Source: UKL13-2 sp031368465
GTDB taxonomy: Bacteria; Pseudomonadota; Gammaproteobacteria; Burkholderiales; Usitatibacteraceae
Assembly: GCA_031368465.1 (NCBI GenBank)
Contig: JANMNT010000369.1
Location: 1-19,028 of the forward strand
DNA length: 19,028 nt
Direction: 5' to 3'
Positions 7,507 through 16,040 of the stretch are shown in pieces. The first letter of the stretch is position 1. The number at the start of each line of letters is the position of its first letter. Under the pieces are notes generated by a model. It saw nothing but the letters and a program-made list of their open reading frames with translations. It had not been told where the DNA came from and made no database searches. The position numbers and the translations under genes are program-made.

Positions 7507-8270
7507 CAGCCGCCCTCGCCGGCAGATTCACGCCGCATATCGAGCCAGGTTCCGATGACGACGCCAACAACCGCGGCGGCAATCAAGCCCAGCTTCATCG
7601 GCATCGCCGCGGTAAAAAATGCCGCGGTCGCCGCACCGGCTGCGGTCCACCAATGGGCGCGTGAATTCAGCGCGGGAAACACCAGCGCCAGAAACACCAG
7701 CGGAATGGCGAAGTCGAGCGACCATTCTTTGGGCAACAACGTACCGGCAAAAATGCCGATGGCGACCATTACATTCCAACTCAACCATGTCAAAAACGCC
7801 GCGGCCGCGTAATACGCACCAATCTTTTCAACGGGGTCAGTCGGCTTGAAGCGTGTGGTCAGCAGTGCAAACAAATGATCTGTCAGCCCATAGGCAAACA
7901 GCCACTTTTTGAAACCTGGCAAATCACGAAAATACGGCGCAATGGCGGCCGAATACATGACAAATCGTAAGTTCACCACCAGCACGGTTGCGACCACAAT
8001 CAACAGTGGTGCGTTTTGAATCATCAAGGCAATCGCGGCCAACTGCGAGGCACCGGCAAAAACAATCACCGACATCGCCAACGCCAACCACGGATCCATG
8101 CCGGCCGCAGTCGACGCGGTGCCGACAATCAGCCCGAACGGCATCAGGCCAAATACTGACGGCGCCGCGTCCTTGAGCCCCTGAAGAAAAGCTTGCCGGG
8201 TGGCATTGTGTTCTCCGGATAGGTGGGAATGTTTGGTGGTCACAAAATGGGCTTTACGGCATCGACACAC
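7506..8270 (-). CDS. azlC: AzlC-family branched-chain amino acid exporter subunit
   Basis: This is the large subunit of the AzlCD-type amino acid exporter, an inner-membrane protein. Family features include FLQGLKDAAPSVFGLMPFGL, VIVFAGASQLAAIALM, NLRFVMYSAAIAPYF and YGLTDHLFAL, in that order, followed by C-terminal hydrophobic helices and a short charged tail. The start is uncertain. GTG 8270 gives 254 aa and GTG 8243 gives 245 aa, and neither has a Shine-Dalgarno sequence. Homology begins only around TRQAFLQG, so the first 20-25 residues (Cys/His-rich) may not be translated. It is the first gene of an azlC-azlD-hydrolase unit. A perfect 19-bp palindrome lies 6 bp before the longest start, suggesting regulation. 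Confidence 0.9.
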   Translation of the reverse strand: MCRCRKAHFVTTKHSHLSGEHNATRQAFLQGLKDAAPSVFGLMPFGLIVGTASTAAGMDPWLALAMSVIVFAGASQLAAIALMIQNAPLLIVVATVLVVNLRFVMYSAAIAPYFRDLPGFKKWLFAYGLTDHLFALLTTRFKPTDPVEKIGAYYAAAAFLTWLSWNVMVAIGIFAGTLLPKEWSLDFAIPLVFLALVFPALNSRAHWWTAAGAATAAFFTAAMPMKLGLIAAAVVGVVIGTWLDMRRESAGEGG

Positions 8271-8276
8271 TATTTT

Positions 8277-8295
8277 ATGTGATGCGGCATCACAT
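8277..8295. promoter_or_regulatory. Perfect 19-bp palindrome, candidate operator
   Basis: ATGTGATGCGGCATCACAT has 9-bp perfect arms around a central G. It sits in the 146-bp divergent region between azlC and the spermidine-synthase-like gene. It resembles a CRP-type site (TGTGA...TCACA) but with a 7-base rather than 6-base spacer, so it is not a standard CRP box. A second overlapping inverted repeat is GCGGCA/TGCCGC (8284-8289 / 8295-8300). The bound factor is unknown. Confidence 0.55.
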
Positions 8296-8416
8296 GCCGC
8301 CGCGAAAACATGTTTATTCTCATCGCCACGACCACCACCGAAATCAGCCGGTGTTTCCCGTGCGAAAATGTCCCCGACCTTCCATCAACACATCATCCCG
8401 GCCTCCGAAAGCACGC

Positions 8417-10477
8417 ATGATTCTTTACGCCACCACCATTTTTGTCTCGGCATTCTTGTTGTTTCTTGTCCAACCCGTAATTGCCAAACAAATTCTTCCC
8501 TGGTTTGGCGGCACGGCTGCGGTTTGGACTACCTGCCTGGTGTTTTTCCAAAGCGCGTTATTGCTCGGCTACTTCTATTCAGATTGGACCACCCGGCGGT
8601 TCAGGCCAAAAACACAAGCGATGGTACATATCGGATTAATCGTGATTGCGTTACTGTTGCTGCCGATCATTCCGAGCTCGGCGCTGAAGCCCACCGGTGA
8701 GGAGGAACCGACGCTGCGCATCATTCTGTTGTTGACAGTAACGATCGGACTGCCCTATTTTTTGTTGTCGACGACCAGCCCGCTGATACAGGCGTGGTTT
8801 TCGCGCAGCTATCCCGGCGAGAGTCCGTACCGTTTGTTTGCGTTATCCAACCTGGCGTCGATGATTGCGCTGCTGGGATACCCGTTTTTGTTTGAACCAA
8901 ATATTGCCACCCGTGACCAAGCGATTGGTTGGTCGGTTGGTTTTGGCACCTTTGCGGTGCTTATTAGCGGCGCCGCCTGGTATGCATTGCAGTCACAAAA
9001 GGAGGTGGCCGGTGTGGCTGCGGCCTTTGAGGCTGACGCCATTGTCCCAACGTGGGCGCAAAAAAGCACCTGGATTGTTCTCTCCGCGCTGGGCTCAATA
9101 TTGCTACTGGCCATTTCCAATCACCTGACCCAGAATATTTCTTCCATTCCGCTGTTGTGGGTGGTCCCACTCGCGCTTTATTTGTTGACCTTCATCCTTA
9201 CCTTCGATGTCCGCGCCGGCGCCTCCCCCTGGTATCAGCGTACGTTGGCCATACCGGTGTTGGCGGCGGTATTGGTTGCGATGTCATGGACGCTCGCCGA
9301 CAACTCGCTGCATTTTGAATTGAAGTGGCAGATTGGCATTTTTTCCGCAGGGCTGTTTATCGCCTGCATGTTTTGCCATGGCGAATTGGTTGAACGCAAA
9401 CCCCATCCAAAATATTTGACGCAGTTCTATCTGATGATCTCGATTGGCGGCGCTTGTGGCGCCGCGCTGGTCGGCATTGTTGCGCCGCTGACGCTGCCGG
9501 CATTTTTCGAAATGGAATTTGCCCTCGTTGCGGTCGCGGCGGTCGCCACGTATTTGGTGTGGGGCATGTTTCCAACCGAAAATCGAAATTGGCCGTTTTT
9601 TGTTTCAATCGGCGTCGGCAGCCTCGTCACAATGTTCACCCTGGGCGCAACCGTCTTCACCATTCAGCAATACAGCGACGACGTGATCTTTATGACCCGC
9701 AATTTTTACGGTACCTTGCGCGTCAAACAATACAACCCGCCGAGCGTCGAACACCGGCGCCGGTCGCTCATTCACGGCGCGATTTTGCACGGTGATCAAT
9801 ACATGGATCCGCCCTACAACCGCGCCGCCACGACCTATTACAAAACAAAATCCGGCATTGGCATGACTCTGCTCGCCAAGGAGCAAATGAACCCGGACAG
9901 CAAGCGGCGGGTTGGCTTGATTGGATTGGGTGCCGGAACGTTGGCTGCCTATGGTAACAAGGGGGATTTGTTTCGCTTTTACGATATCAATCCAGCGGTG
10001 GTGGAAATCGCCAGACGCGATTTTCGGTTTTTGAGCGATACCGACGCCACCATCGAGATCGGACTGGGCGACGCACGCTTAAATCTTGAACGGGAGGCGC
10101 CACAAAATTTTGATGTGCTTGCCATTGATGCATTTTCGTCAGACTCGATCCCGGTGCATTTGATCACCCTGGAAGCGCTCGATATTTACGCCAAACACAT
10201 GAAACCGGATGGCGTGATTGCGTTTCACGTTTCAAATCGATTTTTGAACTTGAAGCCGGTCGTACAAATGCTCGCCGAGAAACGCGGCTTTGACGTCGCC
10301 TGGGTACGCGATCAATACGAAGACGGCACCACCACCAGCGACTGGGTATTGCTCACAAAAGACAAACCATTCCTGTTGCGTAAGGAAATTGTCGCGAGCA
10401 GTTATGTCATCATCCCCGAGCCCGGCTGGCGGATCTGGACAGACGACTACAATAATCTGCTGCAAGTATTGAAGTGA
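8417..10477 (+). CDS. Membrane-fused spermidine-synthase-like protein
   Basis: This protein of about 686 residues is numbered from the ATG at 8417, just before the first hydrophobic helix (ILYATTIFVSAFLLFLVQPV). Roughly 1-430 contain many transmembrane helices, in the style of bacterial proteins annotated as fused MFS/spermidine synthase. LVQPVIAKQILPWFGGTAAVW is the usual opening of that group. From about 498 a Rossmann methyltransferase-like domain follows: LIGLGAGTLAAYG, then the acidic nucleoside-binding FYDINPAVVEIA, then AIDAFSSDSIPVHLITLEAL in place of the polyamine synthase active-site loop. Aminopropyl-transfer activity is not established for such proteins, so the reaction is uncertain. 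An in-frame GTG at 8279 would add a His/Arg/Pro-rich stretch with no membrane character and overlap the palindrome, so I rejected it. The stop overlaps the next gene's start (GTGA). Confidence 0.88.
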   Translation: MILYATTIFVSAFLLFLVQPVIAKQILPWFGGTAAVWTTCLVFFQSALLLGYFYSDWTTRRFRPKTQAMVHIGLIVIALLLLPIIPSSALKPTGEEEPTLRIILLLTVTIGLPYFLLSTTSPLIQAWFSRSYPGESPYRLFALSNLASMIALLGYPFLFEPNIATRDQAIGWSVGFGTFAVLISGAAWYALQSQKEVAGVAAAFEADAIVPTWAQKSTWIVLSALGSILLLAISNHLTQNISSIPLLWVVPLALYLLTFILTFDVRAGASPWYQRTLAIPVLAAVLVAMSWTLADNSLHFELKWQIGIFSAGLFIACMFCHGELVERKPHPKYLTQFYLMISIGGACGAALVGIVAPLTLPAFFEMEFALVAVAAVATYLVWGMFPTENRNWPFFVSIGVGSLVTMFTLGATVFTIQQYSDDVIFMTRNFYGTLRVKQYNPPSVEHRRRSLIHGAILHGDQYMDPPYNRAATTYYKTKSGIGMTLLAKEQMNPDSKRRVGLIGLGAGTLAAYGNKGDLFRFYDINPAVVEIARRDFRFLSDTDATIEIGLGDARLNLEREAPQNFDVLAIDAFSSDSIPVHLITLEALDIYAKHMKPDGVIAFHVSNRFLNLKPVVQMLAEKRGFDVAWVRDQYEDGTTTSDWVLLTKDKPFLLRKEIVASSYVIIPEPGWRIWTDDYNNLLQVLK

Positions 10478-10992
10478 CGTCGCCGCACGCCCCGCGCAGC
10501 TGCCAACCCTGTACCGCCTGTTGCGACGGCTGGGTCCGTATCGACGTTTTTGACACGCCGGTTCTAACCGGCAGGCCGTGTCCGCATTCAGGCGGACCAG
10601 CAACCAAACGCGGTGGCGGCGGTGGCTGCAAGATTTACGCGACGCGCCCGGTCGACCCATGCGTCAACTTTTCATGCGGGTGGGTGCGCAGCGGCAGCCA
10701 TCTCCCGGACTGGATGAAGCCACACGAGGCCAAGGTCATCGTTTTGCCCGAGTGGACGACGTGGCGCACCTTTCCCGTCGACCTTGCGCTGCCGGTTGGC
10801 GCACGCGTTCCACACAAGGCCTTGAAGTGGCTGCAAGAGTATTCAAAGAAGACCTTCAGACCACTCATCTACACCGAGCAAGAGACCGATCGTAACGGAA
10901 ATTTCACCGCCAAACAGAGGGTCCATGGCTACGGACCACCTACATTTCAGCAAGAAATGACCGCACTGATTGGCAACCGAAAATTAGGCTGA
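10474..10992 (+). CDS. YkgJ-like cysteine-cluster protein
   Basis: This is a 172-residue soluble protein with an N-terminal cysteine cluster: C10, C13, C16 and C17 (CxxCxxCC), then C36, C52, C63 and C68. The pattern resembles the zinc/iron-chelating YkgJ-type domain (PF03692-like), which suggests metal binding, perhaps an Fe-S cluster or zinc. A Gly-rich stretch (GGGGGC) lies between the clusters. The C-terminal 100 residues (KPHEAKVIVLPEW to the end) show no motif I recognise. The start is GTG, overlapping the TGA of the spermidine-synthase-like gene by 4 bp (GTGA), with no Shine-Dalgarno sequence, so it is probably translationally coupled. No alternative ATG exists near the N-terminus. Its biochemical role is unknown. 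Confidence 0.75.
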   Translation: MTSPHAPRSCQPCTACCDGWVRIDVFDTPVLTGRPCPHSGGPATKRGGGGGCKIYATRPVDPCVNFSCGWVRSGSHLPDWMKPHEAKVIVLPEWTTWRTFPVDLALPVGARVPHKALKWLQEYSKKTFRPLIYTEQETDRNGNFTAKQRVHGYGPPTFQQEMTALIGNRKLG

Positions 10993-11001
10993 TTGCCAAT
11001 C

Positions 11002-11745
11002 ATGTCAGAACACCAACTGGTCCAATCCGGCCCGCGCGCAACCTGGACGCATATTTCACCGCGCACCAGCCGCTGGCTCATGCTGCACATCGTTGCGGTG
11101 ATCAGTATCGGACTGTGGCTGGATATCCGCTTTGGCTGGTTGGGCCAGCATTTGGCAACCATTTGGACAATTGCCGTCTGGGCATGGTTGTACCGGCTCG
11201 GTGATCGGGACGAGCGGCATATTCTGATTATCGCCACCGTTGTTTCCGGCATCGGCGAAGTGTTCTTGTCGCTGATCTGGGGGCTCTACGATTATCAGTT
11301 CCATAACGTTCCGCTGTTTGTTCCCCCCGGTCATGCGTTATTGATGACACTTGGTTTGCTGGTTTCGCGACACATCAAGCCGCCGGCCGTTATGGCAATC
11401 ACGCTATTGGCGGCGGGATGGGGTGCGTACGTATTGGCAATCGATGCCGATCGTTTTGGCTCGTTGTTATTTTCGATGTACGCCGCCTGCATTGTTTTTG
11501 CCCGCACCAGCGCGTCCCGCGCCCTATACGCAACCATGTTTGTGCAGGCATTGGTGATGGAGTTGTACGGGACCGCGCTCGGCAACTGGTTTTGGCATTC
11601 ACCCGCGCCATGGGTACAACTCTCCGCAGCCAATCCGCCGTTTTCGGCAGGCGCGTTTTATTGTGTGCTTGACTTACTGGTGCTTTGGATCTTGCGGGCG
11701 GAGTTGCTCACCAAGGCGGTTGCGAAAGCACAAAAGGCGCGCTGA
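11002..11745 (+). CDS. Integral membrane protein, family not recognised
   Basis: This protein has 247 residues from ATG 11002; an in-frame TTG at 10993 would add three. There are about six or seven hydrophobic helices, beginning with LMLHIVAVISIGLWLDI and ending with YCVLDLLVLWILRA, and a basic C-terminus (KAVAKAQKAR). Motifs that look conserved or functional are NVPLFVPPGHALLM between early helices, MELYGTALGNWFWHSPAPWV, and NPPFSAGAFY. They hold charged or polar residues (Glu, His, Trp) within or beside helices, as in an intramembrane enzyme or small-molecule carrier. I cannot assign a family. It follows the Cys-cluster gene by 9 bp, so it is likely the third member of that operon. A weak Shine-Dalgarno sequence at best is present. 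Confidence 0.75.
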   Translation: MSEHQLVQSGPRATWTHISPRTSRWLMLHIVAVISIGLWLDIRFGWLGQHLATIWTIAVWAWLYRLGDRDERHILIIATVVSGIGEVFLSLIWGLYDYQFHNVPLFVPPGHALLMTLGLLVSRHIKPPAVMAITLLAAGWGAYVLAIDADRFGSLLFSMYAACIVFARTSASRALYATMFVQALVMELYGTALGNWFWHSPAPWVQLSAANPPFSAGAFYCVLDLLVLWILRAELLTKAVAKAQKAR

Positions 11746-11808
11746 AGTCGCGGTTTCGCTTGTGGCGTTGGTCGCGACACAATTCAATGCACAGATATCA
11801 TTGCCGTG

Positions 11809-11835
11809 TTGATGCGTCCGAAGCCATGCTAATCT
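11809..11835 (+). promoter_or_regulatory. Possible promoter of the DUF1329 gene
   Basis: An extended -10, TGC-TAATCT (11827-11835), is preceded by TTGATG (11809-11814) at a short 15-bp spacing. It lies 25 bp before the DUF1329 start codon in a 115-bp gap after the membrane-protein gene. The short spacing makes it tentative. Confidence 0.3.
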
Positions 11836-11860
11836 GCAGAAAAACAAGAGGAGAGGTCGA

Positions 11861-13258
11861 ATGAAAAAAAGAACAATGGGTACGCGTCCAGCGATTATTG
11901 CGTTTCTCGGCATTGCGCTTGCCAGCGCGGCCAACACCACACTTGCCCAACTCGCGCCGGCGGACCTTGCCCAACTCGGCACCAGTACCACCAGCAAATT
12001 TACGCCGATGGGTGCGGAACGTGCCGGCAACACCACCGGCACCATTCCGGCCTGGGACGGCGGCATCACCAAAATTCCCGATGGGTTTTCCCATCAGCGT
12101 GGCAGCCACTATTTGGATCCATTTGCCAATGACAAGGTCCTGTTCACAATTACCGCGGCGAATCTTGATACCTACAAAGACAATCTTAGCCCGGGCCAAC
12201 AGGCGTTGTTCAAGCAATACCCGGCCTACAAGATGAACGTCTACCAGACACGCCGCACTGCCGCCTACCCGCAAAAACACTACGATCAAACGCGCACCTG
12301 CGCAGCGCGCGCGAGCCTTGCCCCGGATGGGAACGGCGTGTCTGGCTGTACCGGCGGCATCCCGTTCCCGATACCGAAAAATGGCTCGGAAGCGATCTGG
12401 AATCATTTGCTGCGCTATTGGGGTGACACATTCGAGATGCACTTTGTCCACCTCGCACCAAATCGATCGGGCGATTTTACCGCAGCAGAGTTTGAGTATC
12501 AGGCGGAGTTCCATTACGGCAATCTGTCGATGGCAGCCGCCGAAATTATTCCAAACCGACGCGCCAATTATTTGCAAACTGTCGTCGCCCCGCCGCGTCT
12601 CGCCGGTGAAATCCTGTTGGTGCACGAAAACGTTGACCAGAATAAGAATCCGCGCTCGGCGTGGATTTATAACCCCGGTCAACGCCGCGTCCGTCTTGCC
12701 CCAACGGTGGGTTACGACAGCCCGATTGTGGGCGGCGACGGCCAACGTACCGTCGATGACCAATTTATGTATAACGGCGCGCCAGATCGTTATGAATGGA
12801 AATTGCTCGGCAAAAAAGAAGTCTATGTACCCTACAACAGCTACAAACTTGCCAGCAACAAACTCAAATACGCTGATATTGCGCGCCCCGGCTTCCTGAA
12901 TCCGGACCACCTTCGTTACGAACTTCATCGTGTTTGGGTGGTCGAGGCGACGCTGCGGTCTGGTACCAGCCATATTTATCCGCGACGCGTCTTCTATATT
13001 GACGAAGATAGCTGGATGGTGACGCTCACCGACAAATATGACGGCCGAGGCGTCCTTTGGCGGGTTGGTGAGCAACATTCAATCAATATTTACGATCTTG
13101 GGATGTATTTTCCAACGGTCGAAGTACACCATGATTTGCAAAACGGCCGCTACATTGCGATGGGTTTGCGCAATCAAGAAAAGGTGTTTTACCAGAGCTT
13201 GAAGCTGACAGCATCGGATTTCACCCCGCAAGCCCTTCGCGGTGCGGGCGTACGCTAA
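11861..13258 (+). CDS. DUF1329 periplasmic protein
   Basis: This 465-residue protein has a clear Sec signal peptide: MKKR, hydrophobic core IIAFLGIALASAA, and likely cleavage after Ala29 (TTLA-Q). The mature part matches DUF1329. It contains KFTPMGAERAGNTTGTIPAWDGG, DPFANDKVLFTIT, GGIPFPIPKNGSEAIWNHLLRYWGD, PRSAWIYNPGQRRVRLAPTVGYDSP and SHIYPRRVFYIDEDSWM. The family has a LolB/LppX-like fold and is often found near RND transporters or linked to outer-membrane or hydrophobic-substrate transport; none of these partners is seen here. The start is firm: AGAGGAGAGG (11847-11856) precedes ATG 11861. It is probably transcribed on its own. A 426-codon minus-strand open frame overlies it and is a shadow. 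Confidence 0.9.
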   Translation: MKKRTMGTRPAIIAFLGIALASAANTTLAQLAPADLAQLGTSTTSKFTPMGAERAGNTTGTIPAWDGGITKIPDGFSHQRGSHYLDPFANDKVLFTITAANLDTYKDNLSPGQQALFKQYPAYKMNVYQTRRTAAYPQKHYDQTRTCAARASLAPDGNGVSGCTGGIPFPIPKNGSEAIWNHLLRYWGDTFEMHFVHLAPNRSGDFTAAEFEYQAEFHYGNLSMAAAEIIPNRRANYLQTVVAPPRLAGEILLVHENVDQNKNPRSAWIYNPGQRRVRLAPTVGYDSPIVGGDGQRTVDDQFMYNGAPDRYEWKLLGKKEVYVPYNSYKLASNKLKYADIARPGFLNPDHLRYELHRVWVVEATLRSGTSHIYPRRVFYIDEDSWMVTLTDKYDGRGVLWRVGEQHSINIYDLGMYFPTVEVHHDLQNGRYIAMGLRNQEKVFYQSLKLTASDFTPQALRGAGVR

Positions 13259-13349
13259 TTGCCGAGTCCGCCAAAAAAGACACCAATCCCGCCCCGATAA
13301 GGCGATAAAATAGCGACTTGACCATTTTTGATACTCTCAAGGCTGTTTG

Positions 13350-14867
13350 ATGTCCTTTGCTTCACTGAATCTTGCCCCCCAAATCCTCCGCGCTGTAACC
13401 GAAGAAGGCTACACCGAGCCGACACCAATCCAGGCACAAGCGATTCCAGCTGTTTTGAATCGCCTCGATATCATGGGTTGTGCCCAGACAGGCACCGGTA
13501 AGACTGCGGGGTTTACGCTGCCGCTACTGCATTTATTGGCACCGCTGGCCAGCAGCAGCACCTCGCCGGCCAAACATCCGGTGCGCGCGCTGGTGCTCAC
13601 GCCAACGCGCGAACTTGCCGCACAGGTAGAGGAATCCATCCGCACCTATGGCAAATACCTGCCGCTGCGGACCGCATTGCTGTACGGAGGCGTCGATATC
13701 AAGCCTCAAATCAAGGCGTTGCAGGGCGGCGCTGAAATTGTGGTGGCGACCCCCGGGAGGCTGCTCGATCATCTCGAACAAAAAAGCATCAATTTGAGCC
13801 AGGTGCAGATATTGGTGCTCGATGAGGCCGACCGGATGCTCGATATGGGCTTTATGCCTGCCATCACCCGTATCCTTGCAACATTGCCACCGATGCGGCA
13901 AAACCTGCTGTTTTCAGCGACTTTTTCCGAGGAAATCAAACGCCTTGCAAGCGGCTTCATGCGTAACCCGATCATGATCGAGGTCGCCCGGCGCAACGCG
14001 CCCGCCGAGTTGGTAACGCATTTGGTTTACGAAGTGCCTGCGCTGAAAAAGCACGCCCTGCTGGCCCATTTGGTCAAAAGCCGCGACATGCAGCAGGTAT
14101 TGATTTTCACGCGTATGAAACGCGACGCCGACAAACTCGCACGACAGCTGGTGCGTGACGGCCTATCAGCCACCGCCATTCACGGCGACCGCAGCCAGTC
14201 CGAGCGCTCGCAAGCCCTCGAGGAGTTTAAAACCGGCAAGGTCAAGTTGTTGGTGGCCACCGACGTCGCCGCCCGGGGTATCGACATCGACCAACTGCCG
14301 TTTGTAATCAATTATGAAATCCCGAATACGCCCGAGGACTATGTGCACCGCATTGGACGCACGGGCCGTGCCGGCACGCCGGGCGAAGCCATTTCGTTGG
14401 TCAGCGCAGATGAAATGGAATATCTGACGGCAATTGAAAAATTGTTGAAGCGCGAAATCCCCCGCCTGCCACTGCCGTTTTTGGCGGGTGAAGCTCAGCC
14501 CAGACCGCAGCCAGCGCGTGAGTACCCGCTTGAACGCAGCCCCGGCCAGGAATACGTGCGCAACCAAGCCGCACCCATACTCACTAACGATGAACGCCAG
14601 CAACGCAATGAGCAGCGACGCGTTCGTGACGCCAAGGAGTCCGTTCGTTCACGTCCCACGAGCCCAAGGCCGACCCACGATTCACCGCCGCAAACGCCCC
14701 ACCCAAGTTATCCGCACTTCGATTTCAGCAAGCCGTATGAGCCGACTGCGAAAGACAGTTCAGTTGAAGCGGTTGCGGCGGCAGCGAATGATACCGGCGC
14801 AGCACACCGGCCCGCCGTGCGGTCAATTGGTGCGTTGTTGGGTCGTAAAAAAACCGAAAGCGTTTAA
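13350..14867 (+). CDS. rhlE: DEAD-box RNA helicase RhlE
   Basis: This is a 505-residue ATP-dependent RNA helicase acting on cytoplasmic RNA (ribosome assembly and RNA decay in known RhlE proteins). All motifs are present: the F-x-x-L-N-L start and Q motif (TEPTPIQAQAIP, about 22-33), motif I AQTGTGKT 45-52, PTRELA 85-90, DEAD 158-161, SAT 189-191, VATDVAARGIDI near 302-313, and HRIGRTGR 333-340. After the RecA-like domains a charged, Pro/Arg/Gln-rich tail (about 380-505) follows, as is usual for RhlE, probably for RNA contact. The ATG at 13350 is chosen over the in-frame TTG one codon earlier. The 91-bp gap upstream shows no convincing promoter that I can commit to. A hairpin terminator lies 65 bp downstream. 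Confidence 0.95.
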   Translation: MSFASLNLAPQILRAVTEEGYTEPTPIQAQAIPAVLNRLDIMGCAQTGTGKTAGFTLPLLHLLAPLASSSTSPAKHPVRALVLTPTRELAAQVEESIRTYGKYLPLRTALLYGGVDIKPQIKALQGGAEIVVATPGRLLDHLEQKSINLSQVQILVLDEADRMLDMGFMPAITRILATLPPMRQNLLFSATFSEEIKRLASGFMRNPIMIEVARRNAPAELVTHLVYEVPALKKHALLAHLVKSRDMQQVLIFTRMKRDADKLARQLVRDGLSATAIHGDRSQSERSQALEEFKTGKVKLLVATDVAARGIDIDQLPFVINYEIPNTPEDYVHRIGRTGRAGTPGEAISLVSADEMEYLTAIEKLLKREIPRLPLPFLAGEAQPRPQPAREYPLERSPGQEYVRNQAAPILTNDERQQRNEQRRVRDAKESVRSRPTSPRPTHDSPPQTPHPSYPHFDFSKPYEPTAKDSSVEAVAAAANDTGAAHRPAVRSIGALLGRKKTESV

Positions 14868-14931
14868 TTCGGATTTTTAGCGGTTGTCGCTGGTTTCCCA
14901 GTCCAGACGGGCGTTGCACGGCAGAAACAAA

Positions 14932-14951
14932 AGCGCGCCATTCGGCGCGCT
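14932..14951 (-). terminator. Rho-independent terminator between rhlE and the oxidoreductase gene
   Basis: AGCGCGCC (14932-14939) and GGCGCGCT (14944-14951) form a perfect 8-bp GC-rich stem with loop ATTC. On the minus strand it is followed by TTTGTTTCTG, which fits termination of the oxidoreductase gene ending at 14985. On the plus strand only ATTTG follows, so it may also serve rhlE more weakly. Confidence 0.75.
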
Positions 14952-14984
14952 ATTTGAGGCAAAAATGCCCGAAGTGGCCCGCCA

Positions 14985-15986
14985 TTAGGCGACTTTTAAA
15001 ACCAGTTTGCCGAAGTTCTCCCCCTTAAATAGCTTCATCAGCACCTCGGGGAAGCGGTCGATGCCCTCCTCGACGTGTTCTTTGGAAACCAACTTACCTT
15101 CCTTTAGCCAACCGCCCATCGCCAGCGCGCCCTCTTTGTAACGCGGCGCCCAGTCAAAGACAACGATCCCCTCCATGCGCGCGCGGTTGACAAGCAGCGA
15201 CAGGTAATTGGCCGGCCCCTTGACCGGTGTGGTGTTGTTGTATTGCGAAATGGCACCACAAATAACGATCCGGGCACGCAGATTGATGCGCGTCAGCACA
15301 ATATCCAGAATGTCACCACCGACATTGTCAAAGTAAACATCAATCCCATCGGGACACTCACGCTTCAAACCAACCCGAACATCTTCGTTTTTGTAATCAA
15401 TGCAGGCATCAAAACCATGCTCCTCGACGGCAATACGACATTTTTCCACGCTGCCTGCGATGCCCACGACGCGACAACCCTTGATTTTGGCCACCTGACC
15501 CACCGTGGCACCAACGGCACCCGCCGCCCCTGACACCACTACCGTTTCGCCTGCCTTTGGCTGCCCTGACTCCAACAGGCCGAAATACGCGGTCATGCCC
15601 GGCATGCCCAGCACGTTGAGGTAAGTTGTCAACGGCGCAAGCGCCGGATCAACTTTGCTCCAGCCCTTGCCATCGGTCACGCAATAGGTTTGCACATTGG
15701 CCATGCCAGAGACATGGTCGCCGGGCGCAAATTTGGGATTGGCCGATTCAACCACCTGGCCAATACCGCCGGCGCGCATCACATCACCCAACTTCACCGG
15801 CTCAATATAGGATTTGCCTTCATTCATCCAGCCGCGCATTGCCGGGTCAAGTGACAGAAACAGGTTCTTGACCAACATCTGTCCTTCCGCCATCACCGGC
15901 ATCGGTTCATCGGTAAATGCAAAGTCACTGCGTTTGGGTTCGCCTACCGGACGTGCGACGAGGCGGACGGTGTGGTTGGTGGTCAT
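14985..15986 (-). CDS. NADP-dependent oxidoreductase, zinc-independent MDR family
   Basis: This 333-residue enzyme belongs to the medium-chain dehydrogenase/reductase superfamily, of the leukotriene-B4-dehydrogenase / CurA-like type. These enzymes reduce alpha,beta-unsaturated carbonyls with NADPH in the cytoplasm. The N-terminus has VRLVARPVGEPKRSDFAF and FLSLDPAMRGWMNE, a family signature. The nucleotide-binding loop is VVSGAAGAVGATVGQVAKIKG (about 150-170), followed by VVGIAGSVEKC. YFDNVGGDILD and ICGAISQYN also match. No structural-zinc cysteine set is present, as expected. The substrate is unknown. The start is ATG 15986 with a weak GAG upstream. It lies downstream of the SWIB gene, but a terminator separates them. 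Confidence 0.92.
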   Translation of the reverse strand: MTTNHTVRLVARPVGEPKRSDFAFTDEPMPVMAEGQMLVKNLFLSLDPAMRGWMNEGKSYIEPVKLGDVMRAGGIGQVVESANPKFAPGDHVSGMANVQTYCVTDGKGWSKVDPALAPLTTYLNVLGMPGMTAYFGLLESGQPKAGETVVVSGAAGAVGATVGQVAKIKGCRVVGIAGSVEKCRIAVEEHGFDACIDYKNEDVRVGLKRECPDGIDVYFDNVGGDILDIVLTRINLRARIVICGAISQYNNTTPVKGPANYLSLLVNRARMEGIVVFDWAPRYKEGALAMGGWLKEGKLVSKEHVEEGIDRFPEVLMKLFKGENFGKLVLKVA

Positions 15987-16040
15987 GGCAGCTCATTTCG
16001 ACAATGGACAGGGATGACAATTATGCAACGCATAAAAACA

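Noticed and set aside
8278..8294. Standard CRP site TGTGA-N6-TCACA
   Set aside because: The spacer is 7 bases, giving an odd-centred palindrome; CRP sites use 6.
8279..8416. N-terminal extension of the spermidine-synthase-like protein from GTG 8279
   Set aside because: The extra 46 residues are His/Arg/Pro-rich, unlike the hydrophobic start of the family, and would place the palindrome inside the coding region; ATG 8417 begins directly before the first membrane helix.
11747..11778. GTCGCG...CGCGAC terminator after the membrane-protein gene
   Set aside because: The loop is 20 bases and there is no T tract; too weak to call.
11798..13078. 426-codon open frame on the minus strand
   Set aside because: It lies antisense to the well-supported DUF1329 gene, has no recognisable domain or Shine-Dalgarno sequence, and its composition mirrors the codon bias of the plus-strand gene.
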